The notes: generated by a model not told the origin, from the sequence alone. DNA of 64,000 bases from JBCCOW01 sp038749105 (GCA_038749105.1 JBCDIM010000016.1:5719-69718); one strand, 5' to 3'; numbered from the stretch's first letter, positions 8,883 through 17,936 are shown. A program made the numbers and translations.

Positions 8883-9500
8883 TCACCCCGCGAGGTGGGC
8901 GTCGATGCGGGCCATGAGGTGCTTGACGTCGAACGGCTTCTTGATGAACTCGTCGGCGCCGGAGGCGATCAACTCGTCGATCTCGGCCTGGTTGACGACG
9001 CCGGAGACGATGATGACCTTCATGCCCACGAGGTCGGGGTTCTTGCGGACGGTCTTGCAGACGACGTTGCCGTTGATATCCGGGAGCATGTAGTCGAGGA
9101 TCATCAGGTCGGGCTTGAACTCGGTGGTGACGACGCCGGCGTCGTAGCCGGTGCTGGCCGAGCGGACGTCGTACTTGTCCGAGCCTTCGAGCAGGTCGGT
9201 GAACAGCTCGACGATGCGGGGGTCGTCGTCGACGACGAGGACGCGCTTGCGGGCGGTGGTCTCGAAGTCGTCGGTAGGGATCTCGTTGGCCTTCATGAAC
9301 CGGATCAGGTCCTCGCGCGGGATGCGTCGGAAGCGTGATCCGGGGACGCGGAAGCCCTTGAGCCGGCCGGCGTCGAAGCAGCGGATGATCGTCTGCTGGG
9401 AGACCTTGCAGACCTCGGCCGCTTCGCCGGTGGTGAAGACCTGTTTGTTGCGGAGCTCATCGGAGAGCCCCGAGGACGGGGTGGTGTCGTGGCTGGCCAT
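8883..9500 (-). CDS. Response regulator with N-terminal excisionase/BldC-type HTH
   Basis: 205 residues. The N-terminal part (about 20-72) is a MerR/excisionase-like helix-turn-helix: TTGEAAEVCKVSQQTIIRCF, then a wing with RVPGSRFRRIPREDLIRFM. A complete receiver follows (86-205): acidic D91/D92, phospho-acceptor D136 in MILDYMLPD, S166, and K188 in FIKKPF. The order is the reverse of most DNA-binding response regulators, which carry the receiver first. It is probably expressed with the HDOD histidine kinase downstream, which would supply phosphate. The N-terminal tail (MASHDTTPSS) is disordered. DNA target unknown. Confidence 0.92.
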   Translation of the reverse strand: MASHDTTPSSGLSDELRNKQVFTTGEAAEVCKVSQQTIIRCFDAGRLKGFRVPGSRFRRIPREDLIRFMKANEIPTDDFETTARKRVLVVDDDPRIVELFTDLLEGSDKYDVRSASTGYDAGVVTTEFKPDLMILDYMLPDINGNVVCKTVRKNPDLVGMKVIIVSGVVNQAEIDELIASGADEFIKKPFDVKHLMARIDAHLAG

Positions 9501-9686
9501 GGCGTAGCTCCGACCGATCCGCCGGCCGCCGCGGACAGAGCGGGGGCTGGTGGATTGCCTAGGTTCTCCAGCTTGACATCGGGTGCCCGGGGGGCCGACT
9601 TAACGGCCCATCGGGATGGCAAGCACCGCGAGAGAGGGGTGGGGTCCGGGTGTGCGGACGGGGGCAGCGGGGCGCCTGATCTCGGC

Positions 9687-10385
9687 CTACTTCAGCTCGA
9701 CGGACCAGTAGGCGTTGTCGAGGAACGCCCGCCAGGAGGCGTACTTACCGGAGCCGAGGCGGAGGTGGATCACGGGGTTCCGGTTGGGCTTGACGGGCTT
9801 GCGGATCAGGGGCATCCGGGCCTGCCGGGGCGTTCGGCCACCCTTCTTCGAGTTGCAGGCCACGCAGCAGCACACCAGGTTGTCCCAGGACGCGCCGCCG
9901 CCCTGGCTGCGGGGGATGACGTGGTCCAGCGACAGCTCGGAGGTGGGGAAGTGCTTGCCGCAGTACTGGCACTGGTTGCGGTCCCGGGCGAAGATGTTGC
10001 GGCGGTTGAGCTTGACGTCTTGAGCGGGCAGCCTGTCATAGCCGAGCAGTCGGATGACCTTGGGGACCGCGATCTTCATGCGGACAGTCGAGACCCACTC
10101 GTAGGGCTCGACCTCGTCGCCCCCGGAAGCGTCATCGGCCACAAGCAGGTCGTGCATGGCTGAGGCCTCTGCCCAGGAGCCGAAGTCGTAGGCGGTGTAT
10201 GAGCCGTCGTCGACGCGGATGACCTCGGCAAGGTCGCGGAAGAGCATAGAGAACGCCCGCTTGGCGTTGACTACGCGGACGGCCATCCACATGCGGTTGA
10301 GCACCAGGACGTGGCTGTGGATCGGGGAAGGGTGGGGCGGGTGGGGCGGGGTGGCAGACAGATGGTGGGCGGTCGGGGTGGTCAC
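9687..10385 (-). CDS. HNH endonuclease
   Basis: 232 residues from a GTG at 10385 with GGAAG upstream; a GTG at 10427 would add 14 residues. The N-terminal module (LVLNRMWMAVRVVNAKRAF) is typical of the stand-alone bacterial HNH family that often carries it. The nuclease part has a zinc-type frame CQYCGKHF, the catalytic segment LSLDHVIPRSQGG, and ASWDNLVCCCVACNSKKGGRTP with paired cysteines completing the metal site. Such proteins cut DNA in a metal-dependent way; the cellular role is not known, and no phage or restriction partner is adjacent. The C-terminal tail (YASWRAFLDNAYWSVEL) also fits the family. The proline-rich stretch before residue 25 is probably unstructured. Confidence 0.93.
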   Translation of the reverse strand: MTTPTAHHLSATPPHPPHPSPIHSHVLVLNRMWMAVRVVNAKRAFSMLFRDLAEVIRVDDGSYTAYDFGSWAEASAMHDLLVADDASGGDEVEPYEWVSTVRMKIAVPKVIRLLGYDRLPAQDVKLNRRNIFARDRNQCQYCGKHFPTSELSLDHVIPRSQGGGASWDNLVCCCVACNSKKGGRTPRQARMPLIRKPVKPNRNPVIHLRLGSGKYASWRAFLDNAYWSVELK

Positions 10386-10572
10386 GGCAGCGCTTCCGGG
10401 GATACGGAACCAAGCCCAATCGGGCACTGGATGATAACGCCCGTCCCGTGGAAAAGAAGTGCGTAAGTGTCAAAGTCGTGTTTGGATGGCGGCATCTTGG
10501 GGACGGGCGGCGAGACCCCGGTGCGAGGCTGGATGACCGGGGATGTAAGGGGATTGAAACCGGGCGGACGCC

Positions 10573-10601
10573 TTGACGGGAGGGCAGCGGTACGGTTCAA
10601 T
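10573..10601 (+). promoter_or_regulatory. Candidate sigma-70 promoter for tRNA-Tyr
   Basis: TTGACG (10573-10578) and TTCAAT (10596-10601) are separated by 17 nt and lie 31 nt ahead of the tRNA. The -35 match is 5/6; the -10 is weaker. A GC hairpin (TCCGCCC-CA-GGGCGGA) lies between promoter and tRNA. Confidence 0.45.
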
Positions 10602-10632
10602 GCTCCGTCCGCCCCAGGGCGGAGCAGCCCTT

Positions 10633-10714
10633 GGGGGGTTGCCGGAGCGGCCAAACGGGGCAGACTGTAAATCTGCTGGCATTGCCTACAGTGGTTCGAA
10701 TCCACTACCCCCCA
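10633..10714 (+). tRNA. tRNA-Tyr (GTA)
   Basis: An 82-nt class II tRNA. The acceptor stem GGGGGGT pairs perfectly with ACCCCCC (10707-10713), and the discriminator is A10714. The D region (GAGCGGCCAAA) and anticodon arm (CAGACTGTAAATCTG) match bacterial tyrosine tRNAs nearly base for base. The anticodon GTA is at 10667-10669. A variable arm of about 13 nt precedes the T arm AGTGG-TTCGAAT-CCACT. The 3' CCA is not encoded (TTT follows). Confidence 0.97.
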
Positions 10715-10869
10715 TTTCAAGTGTGCGTGGACAGGGGATGATGGGATCCGCCCAGTACGGGCACACCGAGCAGGGTCGCTCGGCGGTTGTTCGGGATCTG
10801 TGATTGGACATCGCGGTTTTCGGGGCCGGACGGCTGGCTTTTTGCGTGATCTGCGCGGCTCGCTAGCAT

Positions 10870-11913
10870 GTGGCCTTCTCCAAAGCCTTGAGGGGATTGC
10901 CCTTGCGTCGGTCAGCCAAACCTATCCGCATTGTCGCCCGCACCAGCAAGCTTTCGCGGGTGCAAGCGACCATCGTGGGCCGTGGGCTGGCCCGGGCCGA
11001 TCCCAACCTCATCGTGCAGCACCGCTGGCTCGAGTCCGAGGGCGATCAGCACACCGGCATCGCCCTGGCCGAGCGGGGGGGCAAGGGGCTGTTCACGCGG
11101 GGCGTCGAACAGGTGCTTCTGGATGGCGACTCGGACGTCGCGGTCCACTCCATGAAAGACGTGCCGTCCGACACGGCGACGCCGGGGCTGAGCCTGGCGG
11201 CGGTGCCCAAACGCGGACCGGTGGGGGACGTGCTGGTGGGGCCGTCGGGGCAGCCGATCACGATCGATGAGCTGCCACAGGGTGCGGTGCTCGGAACGGC
11301 TAGCGCGAGGCGGGCGGCTCAGATCCGGGCGGTCCGGCCCGACGTCCGGGCGGTGCTGATGCGGGGCAACGTGCCGACGCGGCTCGAGAAGGTCCAGGCC
11401 GAGGACGGGGTGTATGACGCCACGCTGCTGGCCGCCGCGGGGCTGCTCCGGTTGGGCTTCCGCGACCTGGCGGGCCAACCGCTGGGCCTCGACACCATGC
11501 TGCCTGCCGCGGGGCAGGGCGCGCTCTGCCTGCAGTGCCGCGGCCAGGACCACGTCACCGTCGCCCGCTGCATGCCGCTCAATGACCCGGCCTCCGCCAC
11601 CGCGATCCACGCCGAGCGTGAACTCGTCGCCGGGCTCGGCGCCGACTGCCACTCCCCCATCGCCGTCTACGCCCACCCCCTCGACCCCGAGACAACCCAG
11701 GCCGAACGCAACGCCGACAGCCACTGGTTCCGGCTGCGGGCACGCGTCTGGTCGGCCGACGGCTCACGCACCGCCACCTTCGACGACCAGATCAAGACGC
11801 TCCACCTGCGTCGCCTGGTCAAGCGGGCGATCGTCTCGCTCAAGGAGCAAGGGGCCCAGCAGATGCTGACCGACGCCCAGCGGCAGCCGGCGATCGAGCC
11901 GCTACCCACCTAA
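10870..11913 (+). CDS. hemC: Porphobilinogen deaminase (hydroxymethylbilane synthase)
   Basis: 347 residues from a GTG at 10870; a TTG at 10903 with GAGGGG upstream may be the real start, giving about 336 residues. It joins four porphobilinogens into hydroxymethylbilane in tetrapyrrole (heme) synthesis. Visible motifs: RTSKLSRVQA substrate loop, GGKGLFTRGVEQ, catalytic Asp97 in VHSMKDVPSD, GTASARRAAQ, AAGQGAL, and the dipyrromethane cofactor Cys260 in GLGADCHSPIAVYA. All key residues are present. No other hem gene is adjacent; a tRNA gene precedes it and a transporter gene follows at 60 nt. Confidence 0.97.
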   Translation: MAFSKALRGLPLRRSAKPIRIVARTSKLSRVQATIVGRGLARADPNLIVQHRWLESEGDQHTGIALAERGGKGLFTRGVEQVLLDGDSDVAVHSMKDVPSDTATPGLSLAAVPKRGPVGDVLVGPSGQPITIDELPQGAVLGTASARRAAQIRAVRPDVRAVLMRGNVPTRLEKVQAEDGVYDATLLAAAGLLRLGFRDLAGQPLGLDTMLPAAGQGALCLQCRGQDHVTVARCMPLNDPASATAIHAERELVAGLGADCHSPIAVYAHPLDPETTQAERNADSHWFRLRARVWSADGSRTATFDDQIKTLHLRRLVKRAIVSLKEQGAQQMLTDAQRQPAIEPLPT

Positions 11914-11973
11914 CCCGGCGTTCGCCAAGCCAACCCTCCACCCCCGCGAAGCCATCCGGCGTAGGGTGGCGCC

Positions 11974-13440
11974 ATGCCCCCGATGCCTTGGCGTTGGTTC
12001 AGCCCGGCCCGCATGCCGCTGATGGCCCGGCCGACCTACCGTCGTGAACTGCTCACGACCTGCACGCTGCCGATCGCGGTGTCACTGTTCGAAGGGGGCG
12101 TCTTCGGGGTGCTCGCCAAACGGGTCTTCGGGGTCAGCGACCTCGCGTTCGCCACGATCCTCGCCGCCCCGTTCTTCGCCAACGCCACCAGCCTGCTGTG
12201 GACCCGCCTGGCCCGCGGCCGACGCAAGGTCCCGTTCATCAGCGGGATCATGGGGCTGATCGTGGGCGGCACCGCGGGGCTCGCGCTGCTGCCGACCCCC
12301 GAGCCGAACACCGCCGGCCAGCTCGTCGCGGGCCCCGCCCTGGAATGGCTGGTCGTCGCCTACGTCCTAGGCGTTCGCTCGCTGATCGCCGGGATGGTCA
12401 CCCTGCGGTCGCAGGTCTGGCGGAACAACTACCGCCGTGCCGTGCGCGGCCGGATCACCAGCCGGCTGATCATGCTCGCCGCCCTGATCCTCGGCACCGC
12501 ACCCACGCTGCTCTACCGGCTGCTCGACGGCGACCCGCAGCGCTTCCGCCTGGTCTACCCGCTCGCCGCCGCGATCGCCATCGTCGGTGCCTGGTCGTTC
12601 AGCCGGGTCCGCCTCCGCGGCGAGAAGGCCCTGCTGCACTACGAAACCCATGGCGACCCCGATCACCCCGTCGCACAAGACAACCCTTCGCCCGCCCGTC
12701 GCATCGGCGCCCTGACCATCCTCCGGAGAGACCGGCTGTTCCGCAGCTACATGGTGTTCCAGTTCCTGATGGGCCTGGGCAACCTCATGGCCGAGGCCGC
12801 CGTCATCAAGCTCACCATCGACCTCATCGGGGGCGGCCAGGGTTCAGACCCCGGCTCCGGCGGCTTCGCCTTCGGGCTCGCCACGTTCCTCACCGTCACC
12901 CTCCCGTTCGTCTTTGCCGGGCTCACGCTGCCGCTGTGGGCCCGTTACCTCGACCGGGTGCACATCCTCGAGTTCCGTTCCCGTCATGCCGTGCTCTTCG
13001 CCGGCGTTCAGCTCGTCTACGGCCTCGCCGCGGCCACGGGCCTGCTCGCCCTGCTCGCGGTCGGCCGGGTCGTCCAGGGTGTCGCCCGCGGCGGCGGCAT
13101 GCTCGCCTGGCAGCTCGGGCACAACGACTTCACCGACCGCCGACTCGCCGCCGTCTACATGGGCGTCCACGTCACCCTCACCGGCGTCCGCGGGCTCATC
13201 GCGCCCTTCCTCGCCATCGCCCTGCTCGAGGGCGTGAGCACCTGGCCCGGCGTCGGCTCCGGCCTCCGACAGCTCGCCGATCACGCCGGCGACAACGCGC
13301 TCGGTAACGCCCTCCAAGCCGCCGCCGACTGGCCCGGGCTCGGGCCCTGGCTCTTCCTCGTCACCGGCGTCATGCTCACCGCCGCTTGGCTCGGCTTCGT
13401 CCGCCTCCACCTCCAGCACGCCCGAACCCCCCCCGCGTAA
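11974..13440 (+). CDS. MFS-type membrane transporter
   Basis: 488 residues with about 11-12 hydrophobic segments, starting near residue 30. Loop residues such as RYLDRV and SRLIMLAALILGT suit the major facilitator fold. The N-terminal segment ELLTTCTLPIAVSLFEGGVFGVLAKR and a central cytoplasmic loop (about 210-250) separate two six-helix halves. Substrate is not predictable. The start is an ATG with AGGGTGG upstream. The gene follows hemC by 60 nt and could share its transcript. A weak CCCC/GGGG hairpin follows the stop. The MFS label rests on topology and local motifs, so the exact subfamily is open. Confidence 0.78.
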   Translation: MPPMPWRWFSPARMPLMARPTYRRELLTTCTLPIAVSLFEGGVFGVLAKRVFGVSDLAFATILAAPFFANATSLLWTRLARGRRKVPFISGIMGLIVGGTAGLALLPTPEPNTAGQLVAGPALEWLVVAYVLGVRSLIAGMVTLRSQVWRNNYRRAVRGRITSRLIMLAALILGTAPTLLYRLLDGDPQRFRLVYPLAAAIAIVGAWSFSRVRLRGEKALLHYETHGDPDHPVAQDNPSPARRIGALTILRRDRLFRSYMVFQFLMGLGNLMAEAAVIKLTIDLIGGGQGSDPGSGGFAFGLATFLTVTLPFVFAGLTLPLWARYLDRVHILEFRSRHAVLFAGVQLVYGLAAATGLLALLAVGRVVQGVARGGGMLAWQLGHNDFTDRRLAAVYMGVHVTLTGVRGLIAPFLAIALLEGVSTWPGVGSGLRQLADHAGDNALGNALQAAADWPGLGPWLFLVTGVMLTAAWLGFVRLHLQHARTPPA

Positions 13441-13614
13441 CCCCCAATGCGGGGTGGTCAGAATGTCTGCCAAACGCAGCGCGGACGATAGCGAGCCGGA
13501 GCGTGTCGCCCCGGTCGGCCTGCTCACTGACCGGTGGTGACGCCTTGGCTTTTGGAGACCCCGCCGCGACCCGTCCCAAATCCGCGGTAATCCCGGCCTG
13601 TTTTCGCACGTCGG

Positions 13615-13620
13615 TATACT
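13615..13620 (+). promoter_or_regulatory. Possible -10 box
   Basis: TATACT in an otherwise GC-rich gap, about 60 nt before the secreted-protein start at 13681. No good -35 was found 16-18 nt upstream, so support is limited. Confidence 0.3.
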
Positions 13621-13680
13621 CGCGGCTCTTACCTTGTCAGCATGGATCACCGCACCCCCAAGCCAAGAATGAGCCTTCCC

Positions 13681-15927
13681 ATGAACGCGATGTCCCGCCG
13701 CCGCCTCGCCCCCGTCACGCTCCTTACCCTCCTGGCCGTGACCGCCACGCTGCTCCGGCCCGCGCCCACGCTCGCCGCGCCCGCCGACGGCCACCCCGCC
13801 GACCAGCTCCCCGAGTTCGCCGGCATCCCCGCCACCCACACCAACCTCGTGGTCGTCGATGACCTGATGCCGACGATTCGTGCCGCCCTCAACTCGCCCC
13901 GCCTGCTCCAGCCGCTGAACCGCTTCGTCAATGCCATCGGGGAGGACGAGCTCATCCAGGCCGACATGGACGACCTGGTCGATTGGCTGAAGATGACCGA
14001 CGAGCAGCGGCTGGCCCCGCTCGACGAGATCGAGGCCTCGGTGCCCAAGCGGGTCATCGTTGCTACCAACGACCAGACGATCGCCCTGTTCGGCCAGGCC
14101 ATGGAAGCCTTCGCGGTCGGTGCGATCGCGGTCCAGGCCGGAGAGATGGAAGGGCTTGACGACGCCGTCGTCGCCCCGTACCGGGCGCGGTTGGTCGCCC
14201 TCGCCGAGGGCTTCGTCTCGCCCAGCGGTGCGCTGATTCTGACCATGCGCGACCCCGGCCAGGCCATGCAGATGCTCGCCGGACTCCAGATGCTCGCCGG
14301 CTTCGCCGGTGGACAGCCCGGCATCAACCTCGACGTCCAGGCCGCCAGCCTCACCGTCGACATCCGTGTCGGTGACACCGTCAACGGCGACGCCAACCTC
14401 CTCACCCAGGGCCTCGCCGACATGGGCCTCGGTGAGCCCGACCACCCCCAGCTCCAGCAGCTCGCTGCCGCCATCATGGACATGGAGTTCCGCCTCGCCT
14501 TCGCGGTCCAGGACAGCAGCTTCATCTTCACGCTCGGCCAACCCGTCGCTGAGGGCGAACCCACGCTCAGCCCCGAGCTGCTCGGCACGCTCTGGCCCAA
14601 GTACACCCGCTCCAGCACCGGCGTCTTCTTCGCCCGCTTCACCCCCACACCCCTGCTCGAATCGATCGACGGCATCGAAGCCGCCTTCGACATCGACCCC
14701 AACAGCCCGCTCGGCCAAGCCCTGGCCCAGAACCCCGACCTCTTTGGCTCTCGGCCGACCGACATGTTCTCCCTCAGCGACATCCAGACCATCCGCGAAG
14801 GCATCGAGCAGATGGGCACCCAACAGGACCTTGCGATCTGGCTCGATGGCGGCCTCCAGCTCGAGAGCGTCGCACAGAACGTCCCCCCGTTCGGCGACCT
14901 CGCCCCCCTCAACCTGCCCGCCCGGCTGCCCGGCGAGCTGCCGCTCGTGTATGTGGGCACCGGCCAGCCCGTCGGCGAAACCATCTCGAGCCAGCTCGGT
15001 TCCATGATCGATTTGCTGGAAACCCAGGCCAACATGCAGGCCCTCGAAGAAGCCGACTGGGACGAAGAGCAAGCCAAGCCGATCGCGGCCGCCAAGATCG
15101 AGCAGCTCGCCCCGCTCCGGGCGGTGCTCACCGACCGGGCCGAGGCCACCTTCGGCCGGGTCAGCGGAGGCGTTGCCGGTGTGGTCGAAACCGCCGAGAA
15201 GCTCACCGTCACCGGCGGCGACTTGGACGACGCCGAGTCCGTCACGCTCGAGAACCTCCCGGTCCCTGCCGGCCTGCTCTTCGTCGAGGTGGCCGAGGGT
15301 CAGGACGGCCTGGCCTACCTCGCCGAGCTCTACACCGAGTCGATCAAGGCCGCCGAGATGTTCGGCGAATTCGAGGCCCCCGCCGCCGCCCGATCCCTCG
15401 CCGAAACCGACCTCGGGCTCGGCGTCAAGACGCTCCAAGCCGACCTGTCCTGGGTCCAAGAGCTCGCCGCCGCGGAAGGCGGCATCATCAACCTCGAGCT
15501 GCTCGGCGCCTCTTCCAACTTCCACGCGTTCGACCACCAGGGCATGCTCGTGCTCTCCACCTCGCCCGCCCTGTCCAAGCGGTTCATGGAAGCCTGGGAC
15601 GCCAACGGCCAGCCCGTCGAGGGCCAGGACGCCCTCGCCGAGATGATCGTCCCCGAGGTCGATGGCACCCTCGTCGGGCTCGCCCGCATGGAACCGTCCG
15701 GCCTCGTGTTCAGCCTCCGCCAGGCCGCCGACAGCATCGAGAACGTCCAGGTCAGCAACCCCGACATGCTCAACGGGGGCGAGTTCAGCCCCGCCCAGGC
15801 CGCCACCACGATGCGTCTGGTCGCCGACCTCATGGAAGAGCTCGCCCTCAGCGAGTTCGTCGTCTTCGACCAGGGCCAGACCCGCATCACCCGCGGTGCG
15901 ATCAACCTCTCCCGCCAGCTCAACTGA
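13681..15927 (+). CDS. Large secreted protein of unknown function
   Basis: 748 residues from ATG 13681; ATGs at 13642 and 13669 are alternatives. A clear Sec signal peptide (MSRRRLAPVTLLTLLAVTAT, then a cut after PTLAA) sends it to the periplasm or outside. The mature chain is acidic and Ala/Leu-rich, with long amphipathic stretches and two regions of similar rhythm, each containing short beta segments such as LVVVDDLMPTIRAAL and PAGLLFVEVAEGQDG. No cysteines, catalytic motif or membrane helix is evident. It loosely recalls DUF3352-like secreted proteins but cannot be placed with confidence. Monocistronic; a strong hairpin follows. Confidence 0.8.
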   Translation: MNAMSRRRLAPVTLLTLLAVTATLLRPAPTLAAPADGHPADQLPEFAGIPATHTNLVVVDDLMPTIRAALNSPRLLQPLNRFVNAIGEDELIQADMDDLVDWLKMTDEQRLAPLDEIEASVPKRVIVATNDQTIALFGQAMEAFAVGAIAVQAGEMEGLDDAVVAPYRARLVALAEGFVSPSGALILTMRDPGQAMQMLAGLQMLAGFAGGQPGINLDVQAASLTVDIRVGDTVNGDANLLTQGLADMGLGEPDHPQLQQLAAAIMDMEFRLAFAVQDSSFIFTLGQPVAEGEPTLSPELLGTLWPKYTRSSTGVFFARFTPTPLLESIDGIEAAFDIDPNSPLGQALAQNPDLFGSRPTDMFSLSDIQTIREGIEQMGTQQDLAIWLDGGLQLESVAQNVPPFGDLAPLNLPARLPGELPLVYVGTGQPVGETISSQLGSMIDLLETQANMQALEEADWDEEQAKPIAAAKIEQLAPLRAVLTDRAEATFGRVSGGVAGVVETAEKLTVTGGDLDDAESVTLENLPVPAGLLFVEVAEGQDGLAYLAELYTESIKAAEMFGEFEAPAAARSLAETDLGLGVKTLQADLSWVQELAAAEGGIINLELLGASSNFHAFDHQGMLVLSTSPALSKRFMEAWDANGQPVEGQDALAEMIVPEVDGTLVGLARMEPSGLVFSLRQAADSIENVQVSNPDMLNGGEFSPAQAATTMRLVADLMEELALSEFVVFDQGQTRITRGAINLSRQLN

Positions 15928-15975
15928 CCCCACCCCACCCCCCCCGGACACCAGTCAACCCACGACAAGCCCAAT

Positions 15976-16001
15976 GGCCGGCGAGCTACGCTCGCCCGGC
16001 C
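15976..16001. terminator. Strong hairpin after the secreted-protein gene
   Basis: GGCCGGCGAGC and GCTCGCCCGGCC pair around a TAC loop, with one mismatch in about 12 bp. It sits 49 nt past the stop of the secreted-protein gene and 35 nt before the EamA transporter gene. No T-tract. Confidence 0.6.
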
Positions 16002-16035
16002 GCGTAGTGGCCGCCTCCCTTGTAACCTCCCGCCC

Positions 16036-16965
16036 ATGATCGCCCTCGGCGTCCTCACGGGCCTCCTCACCGCACTGCTCGCCTCGCTCGCCTACCTCAC
16101 CTCCCGCGCCTACACCCTCAAGCACGGCTCCGCCTACCGCCTCATGGCGATCTCCCACGCCTGGCAGGGCCTCGCCTGCCTGCCCCTCGCCTGGTGGCTC
16201 TGGCCCGACGGACTGACCCTCACCGGCCCCGTCCGGTTCACGCCATCTCCATGGGTGGGGTGGGTCGTTGCGACCTCCTTGTTCTACCTGCTCGGGCAGA
16301 CCACGCTCTTCCTCGTGCTCCGCCGGGTCCACGCCTCACGCATCTCCCCCATCCTCGGCATCAAGGTCGCCATCCTCGCCCTCTGCACCGTCGGGCTCCT
16401 CGGCGACACGCTGACCCCGTTGCAGTGGACCGGCGTCGTGCTCTCGGTCGCTGCCGCCTGGACCCTCAACCAAACCGGCGGCCGGCTGCCCTGGACGGTG
16501 CTCGGGCTGCTCACCATCACGCTCGTCGGCTACTGCGGCTCCGACCTCAGCATCCGCGTCATGATCGACACCCTGGTCAACGCCACCCCCGACGGGCAGC
16601 ACCCGGTCAAGCTCGCCGTGTTCGGCGCCGCCGCCAGCTACGTCTTCAGCGGCGTCCTCGCGCTGCTCGTCCTGCCCTGGCTGGGCTCCCGTGATCCCAA
16701 GGCCTGGACCGCCGCCTTGCCCTATGCCGCCTGCTGGCTCGGCTCCATGCTCGCCCTCTTCGCCTGCTTCGCCCTCGTCGGCATCGTCCTGGGCAACATC
16801 CTCCAGTCCACCCGCGGCCTGATGTCCATCGGCCTCGGCGCCCTGCTCGCCGCCCGCGGCCATCACCACCTCGAGGCCCACGTCCCGCGCGGCATCCTCG
16901 TCCGACGCACCCTCGCCGCCACCGCCATGACCGCCGCCGTCGCCCTCTACGTCCTCGGCCAATGA
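16036..16965 (+). CDS. EamA/DMT-superfamily transporter
   Basis: 309 residues with about ten hydrophobic segments. The arrangement of two five-helix halves, the small-residue helix LTGLLTALLASLAYLTSRAY at the start and the motif GVVLSVAAAWTLNQTG closing the first half fit the drug/metabolite transporter fold. Substrate unknown; family members export amino acids, nucleotide-sugars or drugs. No ribosome site stands out before the ATG. It converges with the SPOR lipoprotein gene, with stops 15 nt apart. Confidence 0.78.
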   Translation: MIALGVLTGLLTALLASLAYLTSRAYTLKHGSAYRLMAISHAWQGLACLPLAWWLWPDGLTLTGPVRFTPSPWVGWVVATSLFYLLGQTTLFLVLRRVHASRISPILGIKVAILALCTVGLLGDTLTPLQWTGVVLSVAAAWTLNQTGGRLPWTVLGLLTITLVGYCGSDLSIRVMIDTLVNATPDGQHPVKLAVFGAAASYVFSGVLALLVLPWLGSRDPKAWTAALPYAACWLGSMLALFACFALVGIVLGNILQSTRGLMSIGLGALLAARGHHHLEAHVPRGILVRRTLAATAMTAAVALYVLGQ

Positions 16966-16980
16966 CACCAGCCCGACGCG

Positions 16981-17829
16981 CTACGGCCCCTCGCTGATCG
17001 GCACAATCACGCCCTCCACGCCCAGCGCATCCCGCCGCAGAGCCGCCGACCCAAACGTCGAGAACGTCCCCACATGCACCAGCGTCACCGCCCCTGTCTC
17101 GGGCAGCACCGACGCCACCAGCCTCGGCTCACCCAGCCCCAGCGCCACCGACTCCGCCGCGATCCCCTCCGCCACGCCCCGCGCGTTCGCCCCGTTCCGG
17201 AACGCCCCCAGCTGGATCGTGAACCCGCTCACCCGCAGCTGCTCCGTCGCCCGACGCTCCAGGATCGGGTCCGAGCTCTGCGCCCGCGCCAGGATGAAGT
17301 TCGTCCGGGCCTGCGCCCACTGCCCCAGCTTCTGCTGCGACACCCCCGCGAAGAAGCTCGCCTTCGCCCGGCCCTCCCCCGTCAACCGATCCGAAGCCGT
17401 CAGGTAAGCGTCCGCCGCCGCCTGATGACGCCCCGCCTCGGCGTGCACCGTCCCGAGCGTCACCCCCGCGTCCCCCGCCAGCACCGGGTCAGGCGACCGC
17501 GTGGCCTGACTCAGATACCGCACCGCCGACCGCCCGTCCCCCAAGTCCTTCGCCGCCAGCCCCGCCAGGTACGCCGCCTCGTAACGCTGCCCGCTCTTGC
17601 CCCGGCCCGCCAGCTCGGCCGCGTCTTGGAACGCGGCCCCGGTCTCCCCCGCCTCGTACAACCGGTACGCCCCGTCCAGCGTCGGGCCCGGCGCGACCGT
17701 ACACCCCACCCCACCCACCACCAACCCCAGCCCGCCCGCCACCACGATCAAGCCCGCCGCCACCCGCCGAAGACCCCACCCACGAAGCCCCCACCCCCGC
17801 TGACCCGTCAGAAACGCCCCTGATGCCAT
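16981..17829 (-). CDS. Lipoprotein with TPR repeats and SPOR domain
   Basis: 282 residues from ATG 17829, chosen because AAAGGG lies six bases upstream. The N-terminus is a lipoprotein signal (hydrophobic run, then GGVGC; the lipid-bearing Cys is near residue 42). Residues about 50-190 are Ala-rich helical pairs typical of TPR units (YEAAYLAGLAAKDLGDGRSA). The last 75 residues form a SPOR domain beginning FTIQLGAFRNGANARGVAEG, which in other bacteria binds denuded septal peptidoglycan glycans. It is probably envelope-anchored with a role at the cell wall or division site; planctomycete walls are unusual, so this is inferred. It is divergent from the acyl-CoA synthetase across an AT-rich gap. 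Confidence 0.88.
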   Translation of the reverse strand: MASGAFLTGQRGWGLRGWGLRRVAAGLIVVAGGLGLVVGGVGCTVAPGPTLDGAYRLYEAGETGAAFQDAAELAGRGKSGQRYEAAYLAGLAAKDLGDGRSAVRYLSQATRSPDPVLAGDAGVTLGTVHAEAGRHQAAADAYLTASDRLTGEGRAKASFFAGVSQQKLGQWAQARTNFILARAQSSDPILERRATEQLRVSGFTIQLGAFRNGANARGVAEGIAAESVALGLGEPRLVASVLPETGAVTLVHVGTFSTFGSAALRRDALGVEGVIVPISEGP

Positions 17830-17920
17830 CGCTAACCCTTTCAAATCCGGTCCGTGATTCGGTTTGCACCGCAGTGTACCGCCCCGGACAGGACGGCCCT
17901 GAACCCGGTCTGTCAATTTC

Positions 17921-17936
17921 GTAAATAATCATTTAC
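17921..17936. promoter_or_regulatory. Palindrome in divergent promoter region
   Basis: GTAAAT-AATC-ATTTAC, a perfect 6-bp inverted repeat in an AT-rich island 39 nt before the acyl-CoA synthetase start and 92 nt before the SPOR gene start. Shape and position suit a dimeric repressor site, for example a TetR-type fatty-acid regulator, but no regulator gene is nearby. Confidence 0.45.

Noticed and set aside
12844..15951. Minus-strand open frame of 1035 codons opposite the MFS and secreted-protein genes
   Set aside because: It spans two real genes and the gap between them, and is Gly/Glu/Val-biased with no motifs.
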